Positions 47,050 through 58,304 are shown, counted from the first letter of the stretch. The stretch is DNA of 64,000 bases from Zoroaster sp. YZ-2022 (GCA_029582265.1 CM055827.1:2961423-3025422); one strand, 5' to 3'. Made by a program: numbers and translations. The notes: generated by a model from the sequence alone, not told the origin.

Positions 47050-48420
47050 CTATGAACTTTACTGAAGAGACTGGATGTTGCCTGAAGATTTCAGTAACCT
47101 CTCGCCTGGGCAGATCTTTCAACTGTTCTTCTGTCAGGCGGTCTGGGAAGTTGATGGTGACAGAGACCAATCGCTAGTGCTGACCAAACGCTGGGTGCAG
47201 ATGCGGCCAATCATCCAGCATGCCCGGACTCCAACGGATATCCCCTGAGATGATGGCACGTGTGGCCTTGCTTCTGTGTATGGGCATCAACAAAAGGCCA
47301 CGCTACGCCATGCACTGGTCCAGGTCTGAAGTTCCTGCGAAGTCCTGTGTACTCATCAACTATGTCTCGGCAACCGATTTGACGTGCACTCCTGAGATTT
47401 TTCCAGCGTTGCCAACAACTTAGAGCTGAAATGGATGATGACTCTCCCGTGACAAACTGTGTAAAGTTAACGCCCGCTGTTAGCCACATTGGCTGTACCT
47501 CGCCATTGTTTCGTCGCATATATAAACCTGGACGAAACCTCTCGCCAGATGAGATTTATGATAAAGTTTAAAGGCCGCATCGGTTTTAAACAGTACATGC
47601 CACGCAAGTCTGCTAAGTTTGATTGAAATGTTTTTTCATTGAACGAGTCTGAAACCGGGTACACATGTGCGTGGAAGGTGTTCACTGGTTCAGAGCCCAC
47701 ATCGTACCAATTGCGAGACATCCTCAATTGCTTATGCAGCAGCAAACCATCCATCTAACCTTTCAGCAGTGTCTGGCAAAATAGTCATGGAACTACTGCA
47801 AGGACTCGAACATAAAGGGACATTTGTTTTCATGGACAATTGGTACACCAGCCCGGCTCTCGTCCAAGTTGTCACAGCTGAGGGTTTGGAGCTCGTGGAA
47901 CATTACGTGACACACCACACCCAAGGGATTCCGGAGAGTGCAAACCCAAAGAAGTTCCCCCGCATGAAAAAAGGCGATGACCCGCACTTTTACACAAAAG
48001 CAGAACAACTATGTGTTGTTTGGGCAGGATGCAAAGCGTGTAACTCTTCTTGACTAATTATGGTGACTGCAGTATGGACACACTAAAAGAAATTCGCAAC
48101 AAATACAGTTCCACTGGACTTCGTGAAATCAAAAAACCTGTTCTCGTCAGTGATTATAATAAAATACATGGGTGGAAGTGATCTAGCATCGCAACTGTGT
48201 CAGTATTATACACACCACCATAGATCGCTGGAAATGGTGGAAAAGAATTTTCATGGCCATTATTGACATCTGTGTTTGCGGAACGCTACCGTCGTCTACA
48301 ACCGAATTCCTACCAAAAGCCAGCACTTGACGAGCTTGGATTTCCGCGTGAAGGTGGTCAATGAACTTCTTTTCCACCTGAAGTGTCACAACCGAACAAA
48401 AAGCACACGCAATGAGCCAT
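47050..48420 (+). pseudogene. piggyBac transposase, broken by frameshifts and stops
   Basis: Recognisable piggyBac motifs appear in order but in shifting frames: FTEETGC, SPGQIFQLFF, then LMVTETNR (the eTNrYA motif), MARVALLLCMGINKRPRY (the G-L-L-x-M-G-I..lP motif), SPDE, FKGRIGFKQYMPRK, SETGYTCAWKVFTG, FMDNWYTSP, RVTLLTNYGD, VSDYNKIHG and GGSDLASQ. The three Asp codons of the DDD catalytic triad are still there: GAT at 47548, GAC at 47835 and GAT at 48180. The last motif reads GGSD..SQ instead of the usual GGVD..DQ. The longest intact piece is 47667-48053. Many frame changes make the gene non-functional. Family identity is secure; activity is excluded for this copy. Confidence 0.85.
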
Positions 48421-48460
48421 CGTGTCTTTCGAGTAGAACGCATTATCCTGGGGAGAAGTG

Positions 48461-49258
48461 AGCCCAGCAAAAGGCGCAACTGGTGTCGCTTCATAAGCAC
48501 TACAAGCCAAGCGGAAACAAACTCGTATGATTTGTAAACAGTGTCCAAAAAGCCACGTGTAAAGCTGCTGCCATGCTTTTGAGAAGTTTCAACAGTGTGT
48601 GATAAAACATTTACCCAATATGGATTTGGATTGTGTCTTACTAGGTATCATCTCCCCATTTCCTTAACAAGTTGCTCACCCAGCAAAAAATGCAACTGTG
48701 TCATTTGCATCAGCTAAAGCCAAGCGGTAACAAACCTGTATGATTTTGTAAGCAGTGTTAAAAAGCCAATGTGTGTGCTGCCATGTTTTGAGAAGTTTTC
48801 ACAGTGTGTGATAAACATTTCATCAATGTAGTTTGGATTGTGTTCTAGGTATCATCCCCCGCCCCATTTCAATGTTGCTCACCCAGCAAAAATGCAACTG
48901 TGTCAGTTTTGCATCACTCAAAGCCAAGCTGCTGGTGGTAACAAACTCGTATGATTTGTAAACAAAAGGTGTTAAACCAATGTAAAGTGTGCCATGCTTT
49001 GAGAAGTTTCCCAGTGTGTGATAAAACATTTACCATCAATGTAGTTTGATTGTGTTCTAGTAGGGTATCATCCTCCAGCATTTCTAATGTGTTGCTCACT
49101 CCCAGCAAAAAATGCAACTGCTCAGTTTTGTATCACTAAAATAGCCAAGCGGGTAAATAAACCTCTGTATGATTTGTAAAGCAGTGTTACAAAGCCAACA
49201 AAGTGTGCTGCCATGCTTTGAGAAGTTCTCACAGTGTGTGATAAACATTTACCCAATT
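48461..49258 (+). repeat. ~210-bp tandem repeat from the piggyBac C-terminal region (~3.8 copies)
   Basis: CAGCAAAA.n.GCAACTG recurs at 48465, 48681, 48894 and 49103 (periods 216, 213, 209). Each unit also holds AAGCCAAGC, CTCGTATGATTTGTAAAC, GCTGCCATGCTTTGAGAAG and CAGTGTGTGATAAA. The first copy lies exactly where the Cys-rich C-terminal tail of a piggyBac transposase belongs. It reads in shifting frames as MICKQCPKSHV and CHAFEKFQQCV, like the C-x2-C and C-F-x-x-Y/F-H pattern. So the terminal exon and 3' UTR seem to have been amplified in place. Confidence 0.75.
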
Positions 49259-49278
49259 GTGGCAGTCCTTCCGTCTCC

Positions 49279-49349
49279 CCCTTTCCCCCATTTCAATGTT
49301 GAAGTGACAGTGCGCACACCAGCAACACAACATTGAAAATGGGGAAGGG
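49279..49349. repeat. Inverted repeat hairpin
   Basis: CCCTTTCCCCCATTTCAATG on the left pairs with CATTGAAAATGGGGAAGGG on the right around a ~30-base loop. It lies just after the 210-bp repeats and shares the ATTTCAATGTTG word with them. Confidence 0.7.
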
Positions 49350-49753
49350 TAAGGGTTGATGGTAAGCCAATCTTGAATGGGGTTGGGTGGCATGTAGAGC
49401 AACCTCATTTAAACTTGACTACTGCTATACAGTAAAATCAATTTTGTGCACATTACCGCAACATTCCTTTCACCTGAACCTAAAATATATCACCTATTGC
49501 TGTTGGGGTTTATGAACCACCCATAAACAAACAAGCATTTGTTTTATTAATCAATATTTTTCTTGTCTCATAACTTGTGGAGTTATTTATTTGTCATTGC
49601 AAGAGTGGCCTTTCATGATGTTGTTGGAGTGAGGGCGCTATACTGAAAATTGTTAAAAAGTCTCTGGTAAAGAACTGAACATGTTATGCAAAACCGGTAG
49701 CAATACCAAGGCATGAGACTGGATCAAATATAGCTCGGTATTGAAAGGGTTAT

Positions 49754-50440
49754 ATGGTAACTATTGAAAAATAATCATTGCAGGAGATGAATCTTATTTT
49801 TAAAATTGTCACTGGCACGATACTGAGGGACAGATCACAATGAGATATTAAAAGTCTAAGAAGATGCATAAGTTAAATTGTCATAGGATATTTTTCATAT
49901 AGGCCTCAAGTCCAACTATTTTACTGTAAATATATGTAGTTCTGAATTAGGTCCGAGATATTTTTCAAATTCTTTTAAAATTAATTCCTTACATTACCTG
50001 TAACGTTAGCTGCGACGTATATGTTATGTACGATCATAGCTCCAACAGCCCTAACGCTTAGACATTGGCAATATCACACTCAATCCATACCAGTCTGTTC
50101 TTCCATCCCAACTCTGTACATGAAATAAATCTTTGTCCCAACTCATCTCCAAAAAATGATAACAATTGGATTCCATGCTAAATTAGTGCCATTTTCTTGC
50201 GACGTATTTTTCTGCAGACGGGCCGACACTTAGGGGAAAGCCATTGTTTTGCTGCTGCATGGTACTATACTGTGCGCGTGCATGCATGGCAGAGTCGCGG
50301 TGACCTGCGCGCGCGGTCTTCGTAAACTCGAACTATTCTTATTCTAATTAGATAATGCATACACACTACCTTGTAGGGCCGATATGTCTCGTGTGTAAGA
50401 GAACGTCAGTATGGCTATTGCTTCTGAATAGTCGTTCATT
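49754..50440. other. No gene seen
   Basis: AT-rich with a short GC-rich patch near 50215-50330 (TGCGCGCGTGCATGC-like, alternating purine-pyrimidine). No gene or defined repeat. Confidence 0.5.
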
Positions 50441-51010
50441 TAAACTTCTGTTTTGACCGGAAGGAGAGGTCAAATTGGGGATCTATGTACCTGTGTAAAA
50501 GAAATGTGACATTGGTTCAAGGTCTTTAAGATGATGCAAAGATTGTGAAAATATTTTCTGTAGCCAGTTTCCATGAGATATGATTTTTTGAATTTTTAGA
50601 AATTTTCAACTTCCTTGGTTTCGATCTCGGAAGCAGAGGTCGGCCATTGGGGTCGCCGTCTGTGTACAAGAAAAACTGTATTGAAGATCTATAACATGGT
50701 GGGGCAAAGACTGTGAAAATATCGTTTGTGTTTCATGAGATATGATTTTTTGAAAATAGTTAAACTTTGATTTTGTGTGCATAATTCGATATCTGATGAT
50801 TCCGCACACTCATGACGTCGTCCTGATTTGACAACAAAACTACATACAAGAGTCTAACTATGTGTGAAGTTTTAAGGGTGTCTTGTGAACTCTGCAACTA
50901 TGTTTTTTTGTCTCTGGATAATTCTTAAAGATAGCGAAGAAGAAAAAAACCGAACACATATCAAGAGGTGCTTCTGGGCACCAAACCCAAACACCTAAAA
51001 AACGAACATT
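50441..51010 (+). mobile_element. Modular core-repeat element (copy B)
   Basis: Two core units containing TTTTGACCGGAAGGAGAGGTC / TCTCGGAAGCAGAGGTC, GCAAAGA(T/C)TGTGAAAATAT and CATGAGATATGATTTTTTG. A tail with GACGTCGTC and TCTAACTATGTG follows, ending in GAAGAAGAAAAAAACCGAAC. The same module order is seen at 53700 and 55985. The terminal hairpin is not well preserved, but inverted CGAACAC / GGTGTTCG words follow to 51045. Confidence 0.5.
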
Positions 51011-51344
51011 AATATCAATAGGTGTTCGCGCCGCTCGAACACCAAAAAGATGCAGTATATAGGTGAGCATACATGATGTTCCGTACTTAAGTAACTGGAG
51101 AGGATCAGGAGTCGTAACCAGACTACGTGTACGTGTGGGTAAGTGAAAACATTCTATACAATTAACAATTGCATTGATTAATTTCAGCATCTGTAGATCC
51201 ATCTCATAGCATGATTGCAGCACTCCGTCCGCTACAATTTGAGAAACTTCCACCGTAATGCTTCTTTAGAAAAAAGATGTTCGTTTTGTTTTGCATATAC
51301 GACCAAAATAAGAGATTTATAACATCGTCCTAACATCGTCTTAA

Positions 51345-51520
51345 GGGACATTGTCGTGTGTCTACTCGTCGGGAAGACGTAATAATCACGTGGAATGTAC
51401 AACGTCGATATGACGTCTTTACATCTATGCAAATTTACGTCATAAAGACGTCATTTCGAAGACGTCATAAAGACGTGTAACACAACGTTGATAACACGTG
51501 ATTTTTTACGTGTTTCTGCC
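51345..51520. repeat. Cluster of ACGT-centred palindromes (copy 2, inverted)
   Basis: AAGACGTAATAATCACGTGG, ATATGACGTC, TACGTCATAAAGACGTCATT, AACACGTGATTTTTTACGTG. It contains the reverse complement of CACGTAAAAAATCACG found at 39597, and repeats GACGTCAT five times within about 100 bases. Probably the opposite-orientation copy of the 39326-39620 repeat. Confidence 0.5.
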
Positions 51521-52213
51521 ACTTAGGGTGTGTTTCGCATAAAGTTATGTCTGGTAACTTCTTGAATTTTTATGCAAAAAATTTATTATAATTGTTTTTG
51601 TTTGTTTCTCTAAGATAAAAGCACTTCGGACAAATTAATTTGGTCCTTAAGGCCTATATGTCTCCCCACTGGGGCAATAAAAAATGTTTGATAATATGAG
51701 AATCTAAAACCAAAATTCTAAGCTCTCCATTTCACCATTTTTCCTGTCAAATATGTAGAGTATGTAATCAGGGGTTTGCACATAATTGCCAGTTGGATTT
51801 GTCATGATTGTGTTCATAGTATTATGCATCATGTTATGCTCTACCGATAAGCCCAATGCAAAATTAATATTGATCATGATTAAAGATGCTCACCCAGAAT
51901 CCACCATGTCCAGGTAGATGCTGCTAAGCACCGGTTTGTTCAGTCTATGCCTTTCTCCATAGTTGATCGGATGGTCTATCAAGCCCTCAATTTATAAGCA
52001 TTTTTTCCCTCATTTTTGGCCCAGTGGTAGACATGTAGCTGTAGTCATGTACCTTGACTTCCCCCACAATATTCATGACTGATGCAAAACAACAACACTG
52101 AGGAACCACACGAACTGTAACCTTCGTTGGCAAAACACGAAACTAAATAGGCTTTTTTCTACTAAAATGTCTGTTCGTGCTTAACAGTGTATGACTGTTA
52201 AGAATATTGTTAT
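51521..52213. other. No gene seen
   Basis: AT-rich, no recognised gene or element. Confidence 0.55.
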
Positions 52214-52682
52214 GGGTAGAATGTTGTATCTGGCACGTCCACTATTTTTCATTAAATATAACCAATAATGTAATCTTACCTACCTGGTAAGGCGTGGAGA
52301 ACATATGGATGATGATGGACATATATACTTCAAATTATTCCAGGATATTTATTTTATGAAAAATCAGGCATTTTTTGGTATACGCCATGACTTCCTCAGT
52401 CATGTCAGTCTGATCTTGTAAACTCCACAATTAGTGACCATTAACATAGTCATTGTACATGCGTAGTGGCAACTATAATAGGATGCTTCTATTTTCGAAG
52501 GGGAGGATTTTTTAGAAGGGAAAATCAAGTCCGAAAACCATAATAAAAGTGGATTTTGAAAGATAAAGTATTTGCTTTTCTGTACCACCAAAAATCGATA
52601 GAATGATTTTTTAACTGGTTAGTGGTTGCAAAAAAATCAAAAAGCCCTTTAAAAAGTGGCGGCCGGATACGACATTCTTTCC
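52214..52682 (-). mobile_element. 460-bp MITE, copy 2 (inverted relative to copy 1)
   Basis: The reverse complement matches 43370-43829 end to end, with both inverted termini recognisable (GGGTAGAATGTTGTATC on the left; GTGGCGGCCGGATACGACAT on the right). Shared interior words include GGATGATGATGGACATATA, TTCCAGGATATTTATTT and CACAATTAGTGACCA. No clean target duplication could be set. Confidence 0.78.
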
Positions 52683-53155
52683 ACGTTATTTGTCTCTACT
52701 TTACAAAGAATGGTCGCCAGACACCGTAACCACGCAACAAAGACAGTTCAATGATGGGATTGCACCGACGCGTCGCGACATGATGCACCGCGAAGTGACT
52801 GTGTATGATTTTCGGATACCAGAGCGAAGTAAGACACATTGCTCAGGCAGTTTCCTGGCTGCGAATGACACCAATAGAGAATACTAATGCACAGTGGTAA
52901 CATGAAGGGATTACATGAAAAATACGCGTGGTGCGTCAATTGCGAGGGAAAAAGTGTAGGCTTTTCGTTTAAATTATTCGTTTAGTCGTCTGCGTTTTCG
53001 TTCGAAAACATCATTCCGTAATAGAACCAAATGGCATCAGAAGTTGATTTGGTTTTCGTCAGCTTGTTATGTTCTGTTCTATGTGTTAAGTTTGAAGGCT
53101 GTATATGCTTAGCAAGTGACGTGCAGCATTTTGTTGCCGGGACAGCCGCCACTGA
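52683..53155. other. No supported gene
   Basis: Contains one 65-codon plus-strand frame (52690-52887) with balanced composition but no motif I recognise. The rest is AT-rich. Confidence 0.45.
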
Positions 53156-54050
53156 GAAGAAGAAGTAAAACTAGAGCTTAAGTTTTTGTTTGAACAAACA
53201 CACGGTGCGTTCGAGTCAACTTCTCGGTTCAATCAAATTATCAACGATGATGTCAATATCATATTTTGCAAAAGGTGTATCATATTTTTATTATAACAAT
53301 ATCAATTTCTATATTCAAAAATATATCACTCTTTCCATTAGAATCTGTTGACTTTGGACTTCCTGTTTGGACCGGAAGTAAAGGTCAGAACAGGTGATTT
53401 GAAGGTCATATATATGACACAATGAAACTTTCTCGTGATCCATGAAAAAATAACGTTAGTACTTGCTTTAGTTCAATTTCTGAGATTGGAACTTTGATGT
53501 ATGTTATCGTAAACATATTTTTGAGATTATAAGATGTCACTATCCACTTTATTCGTATAGTCATATTCAAATTTCCTCTATGATTTTGAGAGATTATTAT
53601 TTTTCTAAACCTGCCACAAGAGGGCACTGTGACAGGTGATGAGACGTCATCCTTCACATTTTTAAAAAGGTCACATAAACACGAATAGTAATTTCGTCCA
53701 CCTGAAATGATAGATACCATATCTTCGGTTTCTCGACCGGAAAGAGAGGAATCTGATTAGGGGTCATGTCTGCGTACGAAATGTCACATAAATTCAAGAT
53801 CCTGTAAGATGATGCAAAGATTGTGAAAATATCTTTTGTGGTTCATGAGATATGACTTTTGGAAATATTAAAAATTTGATTTTTAGTGTATTTCGTTATT
53901 CTGATGACGTCACCATGACGTCACAAACTCATTACGAAACTATATGTCATCAATTTATTGACAACTACATGTTATGTGGTAAGCAAGTATCTGTCAAATT
54001 TGAATACCAGTAATTAATTTGATTACAATATCGAGAGATCCAAAGCCTAA
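53156..54050 (+). mobile_element. Modular hairpin/core-repeat element (copy C)
   Basis: Starts with GAAGAAGAAG, then AAACTAGAGCTTAAG, a hairpin TTTGTT-TG-AACAAA (53184-53199) and GGTGCGTTCGAGTC. It contains TGTTTGGACCGGAAGTAAAG (53365) and a second module TCTCGACCGGAAAGAGAGG (53730) with GATGATGCAAAGATTGTG, TTCATGAGATATGA, and a tail of GATGACGTCACCATGACGTC. Same order of parts as copies A, B and D-F. Confidence 0.55.
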
Positions 54051-54078
54051 ATGAATGTCACAATGGTTTCGGTTCTGT

Positions 54079-54172
54079 AAGTTTAGAAGAGGGCGCTTAT
54101 ACATTGAGCGGTTGGACGTAAGGCATTAAGGTGTCCAACCGCTCTCAATGTGCATAGCGCCTCTTCTAGTTT
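54079..54172. repeat. Perfect-armed hairpin (~40-bp arms)
   Basis: Left arm AGAAGAGGGCGCTTATACAT, then TGAGCGGTTGGAC; right arm GTCCAACCGCTCTCA, then ATGTGCATAGCGCCTCTTCT. The spacer is about 15 bases. Pairing is nearly complete. It could be a small MITE or a hairpin RNA precursor. Confidence 0.8.
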
Positions 54173-54527
54173 GGAATTATAGGCGAAGAGAAACAGCATC
54201 GCCTAATTTGTTTATTAACCTTTAAAATTATATCGTAAACTACTTTTTTATTCTCATATTAAGTTTTGGTCACGTGATTAAGATGAAACTTTGTCTTCAT
54301 ATTGACATAGATTGTTTATATTCTAAATTTGACAAAATTCTGATCTATAACTTTTGAGATAGAGAAATAATTGTTTTTCGACCTGTTTTAATTTTCTCCG
54401 TAGTGACGTAGTAATGACGTCATTGATCATAGTTTTGATATATATATATTTCAAAGAATAGTTCATACACATTGGTGAACCATGTCAAATTCCCATTCAC
54501 ATTGCCTCCAGAAATCTCAACACGAGG

Positions 54528-54640
54528 CCTGATTTTTCATGAAACAATATCTTGGAATAATTTGAAGTATACATATGTCCATCATCATCCATTTGTTCTC
54601 TCACCTTACACTTGAGCAGGTAAGATTACTATTATATAGC
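54528..54640 (+). mobile_element. 460-bp MITE, fragment (copy 3)
   Basis: TGATTTTTCATGAAA, TTGGAATAATTTGAAGTATA and GTCCATCATCATCCAT match the right interior of copy 1 (43678-43780). Neither terminus is present. Confidence 0.7.
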
Positions 54641-55010
54641 TTTAACACCCCATTTTATTTTTCCCCAGCTTTGTTTGTAAATTATTATACATCGAATTGA
54701 AGCTATGATATAACCTTTTAAAATCGTTACTTCGTGTGCCATTAATTTGATTATCGAAGCATTGTAGTGGTAAAAAAAAAAAAAAAAATCTCCATTTCAC
54801 AAGAATTACAAGCTATTAATGGTAAGGAATTTAATTGTGTTTTTGTTTTCTAATAGGCCATTTATTTCCTGAGATATTGGCTGTAGAACTTGGGAAAAGT
54901 TGTGAGATTTAAGCAATACGTTAGAAATTAACAAGGTGATTTGGGAAGACTATGTTTTATTTTAAATTTGATGTTTTGTGGTCAGAATATAAAAATAAAA
55001 ATAAAATAAA
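54641..55010. other. No gene seen; poly-A run at 54773-54788
   Basis: AT-rich. A run of about 16 A residues interrupts it, possibly an old retroposon tail, but no source could be assigned. Confidence 0.4.
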
Positions 55011-55160
55011 AGACAAGAGTTACCTCAGGAGGTATGAGTTTTCATATTATATAATAATAAAAATGACATATAATGTGCTATACTGAATACATTAACTTCC
55101 TGAAGTTCTAAAGTCATCCAATATAATTTAAATTCTTCCAACCGTAAGTTCCGGTTCAAT
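55011..55160 (+). repeat. Single core unit of the modular element family
   Basis: AAGAGTTACCTCAGGAGGTATG, GCTATACTGAATACATTAACT, AATTCTTCCAACC and TTCCGGTTCAATCATGTG match the core units of copy A (40353-40610). No hairpin accompanies it. Confidence 0.6.
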
Positions 55161-55579
55161 CATGTGAAGTAATACACAGTGTGTGTGCATCGCTTGCATG
55201 CACGTAGGCTGTGTGATGCGTAGCACCAAAGCCGCTCCATCGCCAAAGAACTTCTGGGTAGTGCCTCCTCGTGGCACATTGGCGGTTGCAACTGGGTACC
55301 TTGAGGTCCCAGGCTAAACTGTGAGGGGATCTCTGGAGGCAGCAGTGGGCCTCCAGAGGCAAGGCACTTTGCAGGCCCACCGGTGTGTGGACACGCCCTG
55401 GCGCCTGCCAACCACTGCTGTCCCAGCTATGTGGGCAAATAGCATGGGCAGATGGGGGCTCATAGCCGTGTAGTAGAAGGCAGCCTCATCTAGGAGAAGG
55501 ACACTCTGAACTAAAACCAGGATCTGCGAGGAGTTGCGCCCCACAGTCCTTAACAATCCAGCATGAGTAAAAGCCAACC
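55161..55579. other. GC-rich patch of uncertain origin
   Basis: Markedly more GC-rich than its surroundings and open on the minus strand in overlapping frames of 74-96 codons. None shows a motif I know. It contains a short inverted repeat CCTCTGGAGG. It may be more of the LINE that follows, too degraded to read. Confidence 0.35.
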
Positions 55580-55903
55580 ATGAGAACAACAAAGTCAATC
55601 CCAAATCCTGCTACTTCCAGCGGCGGAGACATCCGCAGGAGCAGGACATTGCCGAAAGACATCAAGAGCTGCCATCCAGCAAATTGGTGCTGTGGAACCA
55701 ACACATGGGCATCGGTCACGAGGACGTCCTCTACATTCAACATACATGGACGTACTCAGGAAGGATGCAGGAGTGCTAAGTACCAACGAACTGGCCAGAT
55801 GTATGGAGAGAACCGGGATGACTGGAAGGAAAGCGTCGATGGAGGCTCGTCTGAGGACGACCTAGAGAGAGAGAGAGAATACATACAAACTTTTTCCTCG
55901 TAA
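55580..55903 (+). pseudogene. 3' end of a LINE-type ORF2 (C-terminal tail)
   Basis: Across a frameshift the plus strand reads EPTHGHRSRGRPLHS, TYMDVLRKDAGVLSTNEL, ARCME, then NRDDWKESVDGGSSEDDLE and a stop at 55903. The R-G-R-P...T-Y-x-D-x-L-x-x-D-x-G....E-L...M-x-x-R-x-x-W pattern is the C-terminal end of non-LTR retrotransposon ORF2 proteins, common in invertebrate LINEs. A short GA microsatellite lies inside the last codons (55865-55878). RT and endonuclease domains are absent, as expected for a 5'-truncated copy. The frameshift falls near 55808. Confidence 0.55.
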
Positions 55904-55984
55904 TATGGGTTGTCAATTGTGCCAAATTTGGTAAAAATTCCTAATTTTTTCTCAAGATAGCAAAAAATATACATTTACAGAATA

Positions 55985-56300
55985 GTGGATTCAGAATATT
56001 TCTTCGCTTAAACATTTCTGGTTTCGAAAGAAAGAAAGGAGAGAGGTCAGATTAGGGTCATGCCTGCGAACGAAATGTGCTATAGTGATTCCATGTCTTT
56101 AAGATGAGGGGCAAAGATTGTGAAAATATCTTTTGGTAGCTTCATGAGGATATGATTTTTTGAAATATTAAACTTTGATTTAGTCAATTCGAGTATCTGA
56201 TGCCTTAAACCAGCAGACCTCACAAACTAGGATACAACTGTACGTATAAGGTCCTAACTATGTGGTAAGTTTTTAAATTTCTGCATCTGAAATAATGCTG
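55985..56300 (+). mobile_element. Modular core-repeat element (copy D, single core)
   Basis: TTTCTGGTTTCGAAAG, AGAGAGGTCAGATTAGGGTC, GGGCAAAGATTGTGAAAATA, GATATGATTTTTTGAAATAT and GGTCCTAACTATGTGGTAAG match copies B and C in order. No hairpin was identified. Confidence 0.5.
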
Positions 56301-58300
56301 AAAATGTTTAGGCCTTAATCTTTTAATTTATTTATTAATGATAATGAAAACATATTATTTGGTTATTACATAAATTAAAATGAAAACAAAATTCACTGAC
56401 CATTTAGAAATTTTCAATTAGGCTAACCAAAACCAATATTTAAGAAGTAACACACCTAACAATTTTGGAAAAAAAATTACCAACCATTTTGTTTGTCCTA
56501 GACCCTTTTTTGCCACATTGTTTATTAAGCAATCATGTAGTGGAAATTTATTGATGCTTTTAAAGTTTAAAATTTTACACATACTATTCCATTTGCAAAA
56601 AGTAAATTTAATTAAGTTGGATAAAATAATAAAAAGAAAAGAGAATAAAATACATAAGTTAAAATACATACGTCCAAATTCTAATTGATTTTGTATTTAA
56701 ATTAAACTCAAAGTGTCTGAAAACCTTTTTGTCAAGGGAGCATTCCGAAAACTGTTACCCTGAAATTGGATTGCCCATAAAGTAAAAGAAAAAAGAAATA
56801 AAATACTGTATCATTCACAGCTTGATTGACATTACATTTTCCTCCCGAGGTGAGGGTGTGTGCAGGTCTTGTACAATACAACTGATAAATTCAATCAAGT
56901 GTTATAATATTCCCAAATGTTTGGTTCAGTTTTTAAAACAATACTATTAGGGAAGAGACAACATGGCAACGTAATTTGAAGGGATAACTGTAAATTAAAA
57001 AGAAACAAACAATACTGAAATGAGTCTTCTGATTGTTACATGTATTTGTATTTATTTGTCATTAACTGTTGAAAATACATTTTCATAAATAGTCATTTTA
57101 AAGTTATTCTTTAAATGTGGCAATATCTTTCTACGATCAATGGGGATGGAATCAGAGTTCAAGTTCTAGTTTAACTCAGTGACTGAATATAATACTACTA
57201 TGATAAGGTCATATTCGCGTTGCTGCCGCGTATAAATGAGCCAGTAATTTTCCAGTCACTATGTTCTCTTAAACTAGGACACCAATTCCATGCCCTGTTT
57301 GTAGAAAGAATCTGCTCTGATCGTGACGATACTGTCTGTTTAACCAATTGTGTTTATGGGATTGATGGTCAGTACTATCCCAATGCGAGCAACCTACATA
57401 AATAGGAACTTTAATTGGGTGATCTGGCAAAATGTATTCTGGCTACACACCCATGCAATGAAGATTGGGGGTATGGTTTACTATGTTTATAGTGGCTAAC
57501 TGTTAGGAGTCTCACTGTTGACGCAATATACATTTTACTAGATCCTGTAACAGATATATGCTTTTATAACTACATTTGTTGAGGATGTTTGGGTCCTTTC
57601 AGTCAAAAATAAATAAGAATTCCTCAGTACTATTTGTGTTCTAACATGTTAAAGAAATTCCTAGAAAGACCTAGATGTGTCTTGAGGTCCTGAAAAAACA
57701 ATTCCTTGAGGAGGTAAAGACTGCCACAGATGGAGGGAGTCCTGTATATAAAATGCAGTTTGAATCATACATTAACTCCTTTGATGTAGATGGATAAACT
57801 TCAAATGCTGGCCATTAGATCCACAAAAGTTAGACAGAACTCTCTGCTACACACCTTTGTAGCAGTAAAGCACAAATGGATACCGTTGATCTGAAATATA
57901 AACGAATCATGTAAAAAACAATATTAAATGTTTTCAAAGAGGGACAAAAGAATAAAGGGTCATGCTAACAAACACACACACATAACTTAGAAATGCTCTC
58001 ATATGTTATTATCAGGATGATGGATTGATGTAACTTCAGAAAAAGGTATGCAACTTTACAAAATTATCCTTTTAGAACAATGTTTTACAATGGAATGAGA
58101 CAAAGTTACATGTGACGTCTTCCCTTCCTCCATGATCTTGACTGTTTCATTATCTCAATAAAGGTGCTGATATTTGTTTCTGGTCTACTTTAGTGAGGGA
58201 AAATTATGTTTCTGTTTTATGTTTTATTTTATATCACCATTCAAAATAAATTATAAACACACATTAAATCAATAAATATTAAATAAACAAAAATAAAAAC
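56301..58300. other. AT-rich intergenic DNA, no supported gene
   Basis: Two kilobases with only short frames (longest about 80 codons, low complexity) and no recognised repeat. Confidence 0.6.
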
Positions 58301-58304
58301 CTTA

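Larger units (their letters stand above)
44333..49749 (+). mobile_element. Degenerate piggyBac element (5.4 kb) with nested insertions
   Basis: Starts after TTAA (44329-44332) with CCCTTTCAACCCC and ends TGAAAGGG followed by TTAT at 49750-49753, a one-base-decayed TTAA. Inner inverted-repeat identity beyond CCCTTTCAA is weak, so the outer borders are likely rather than certain. Between them lie a TATA box, an acidic 5' exon with a good splice donor, a broken piggyBac transposase, and amplified C-terminal repeats. A TU-like foldback element (45289-45704) and a ~540-bp palindrome (46340-46885) sit in the presumed intron, which explains the unusual length. piggyBac elements are usually 2-3 kb and cut and paste at TTAA. 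Confidence 0.6.

Noticed and set aside
50791..50797. Further CTGATGA words (50791 region, 45717, 53901) as hammerhead cores
   Set aside because: No GAAA at the right distance with pairing stems; only 32761-32767 (minus) has the full set of parts.
52690..52887. 65-codon ORF with balanced composition
   Set aside because: Begins just after MITE copy 2 and has no recognisable motif or splice sites. Mentioned in the region entry only.
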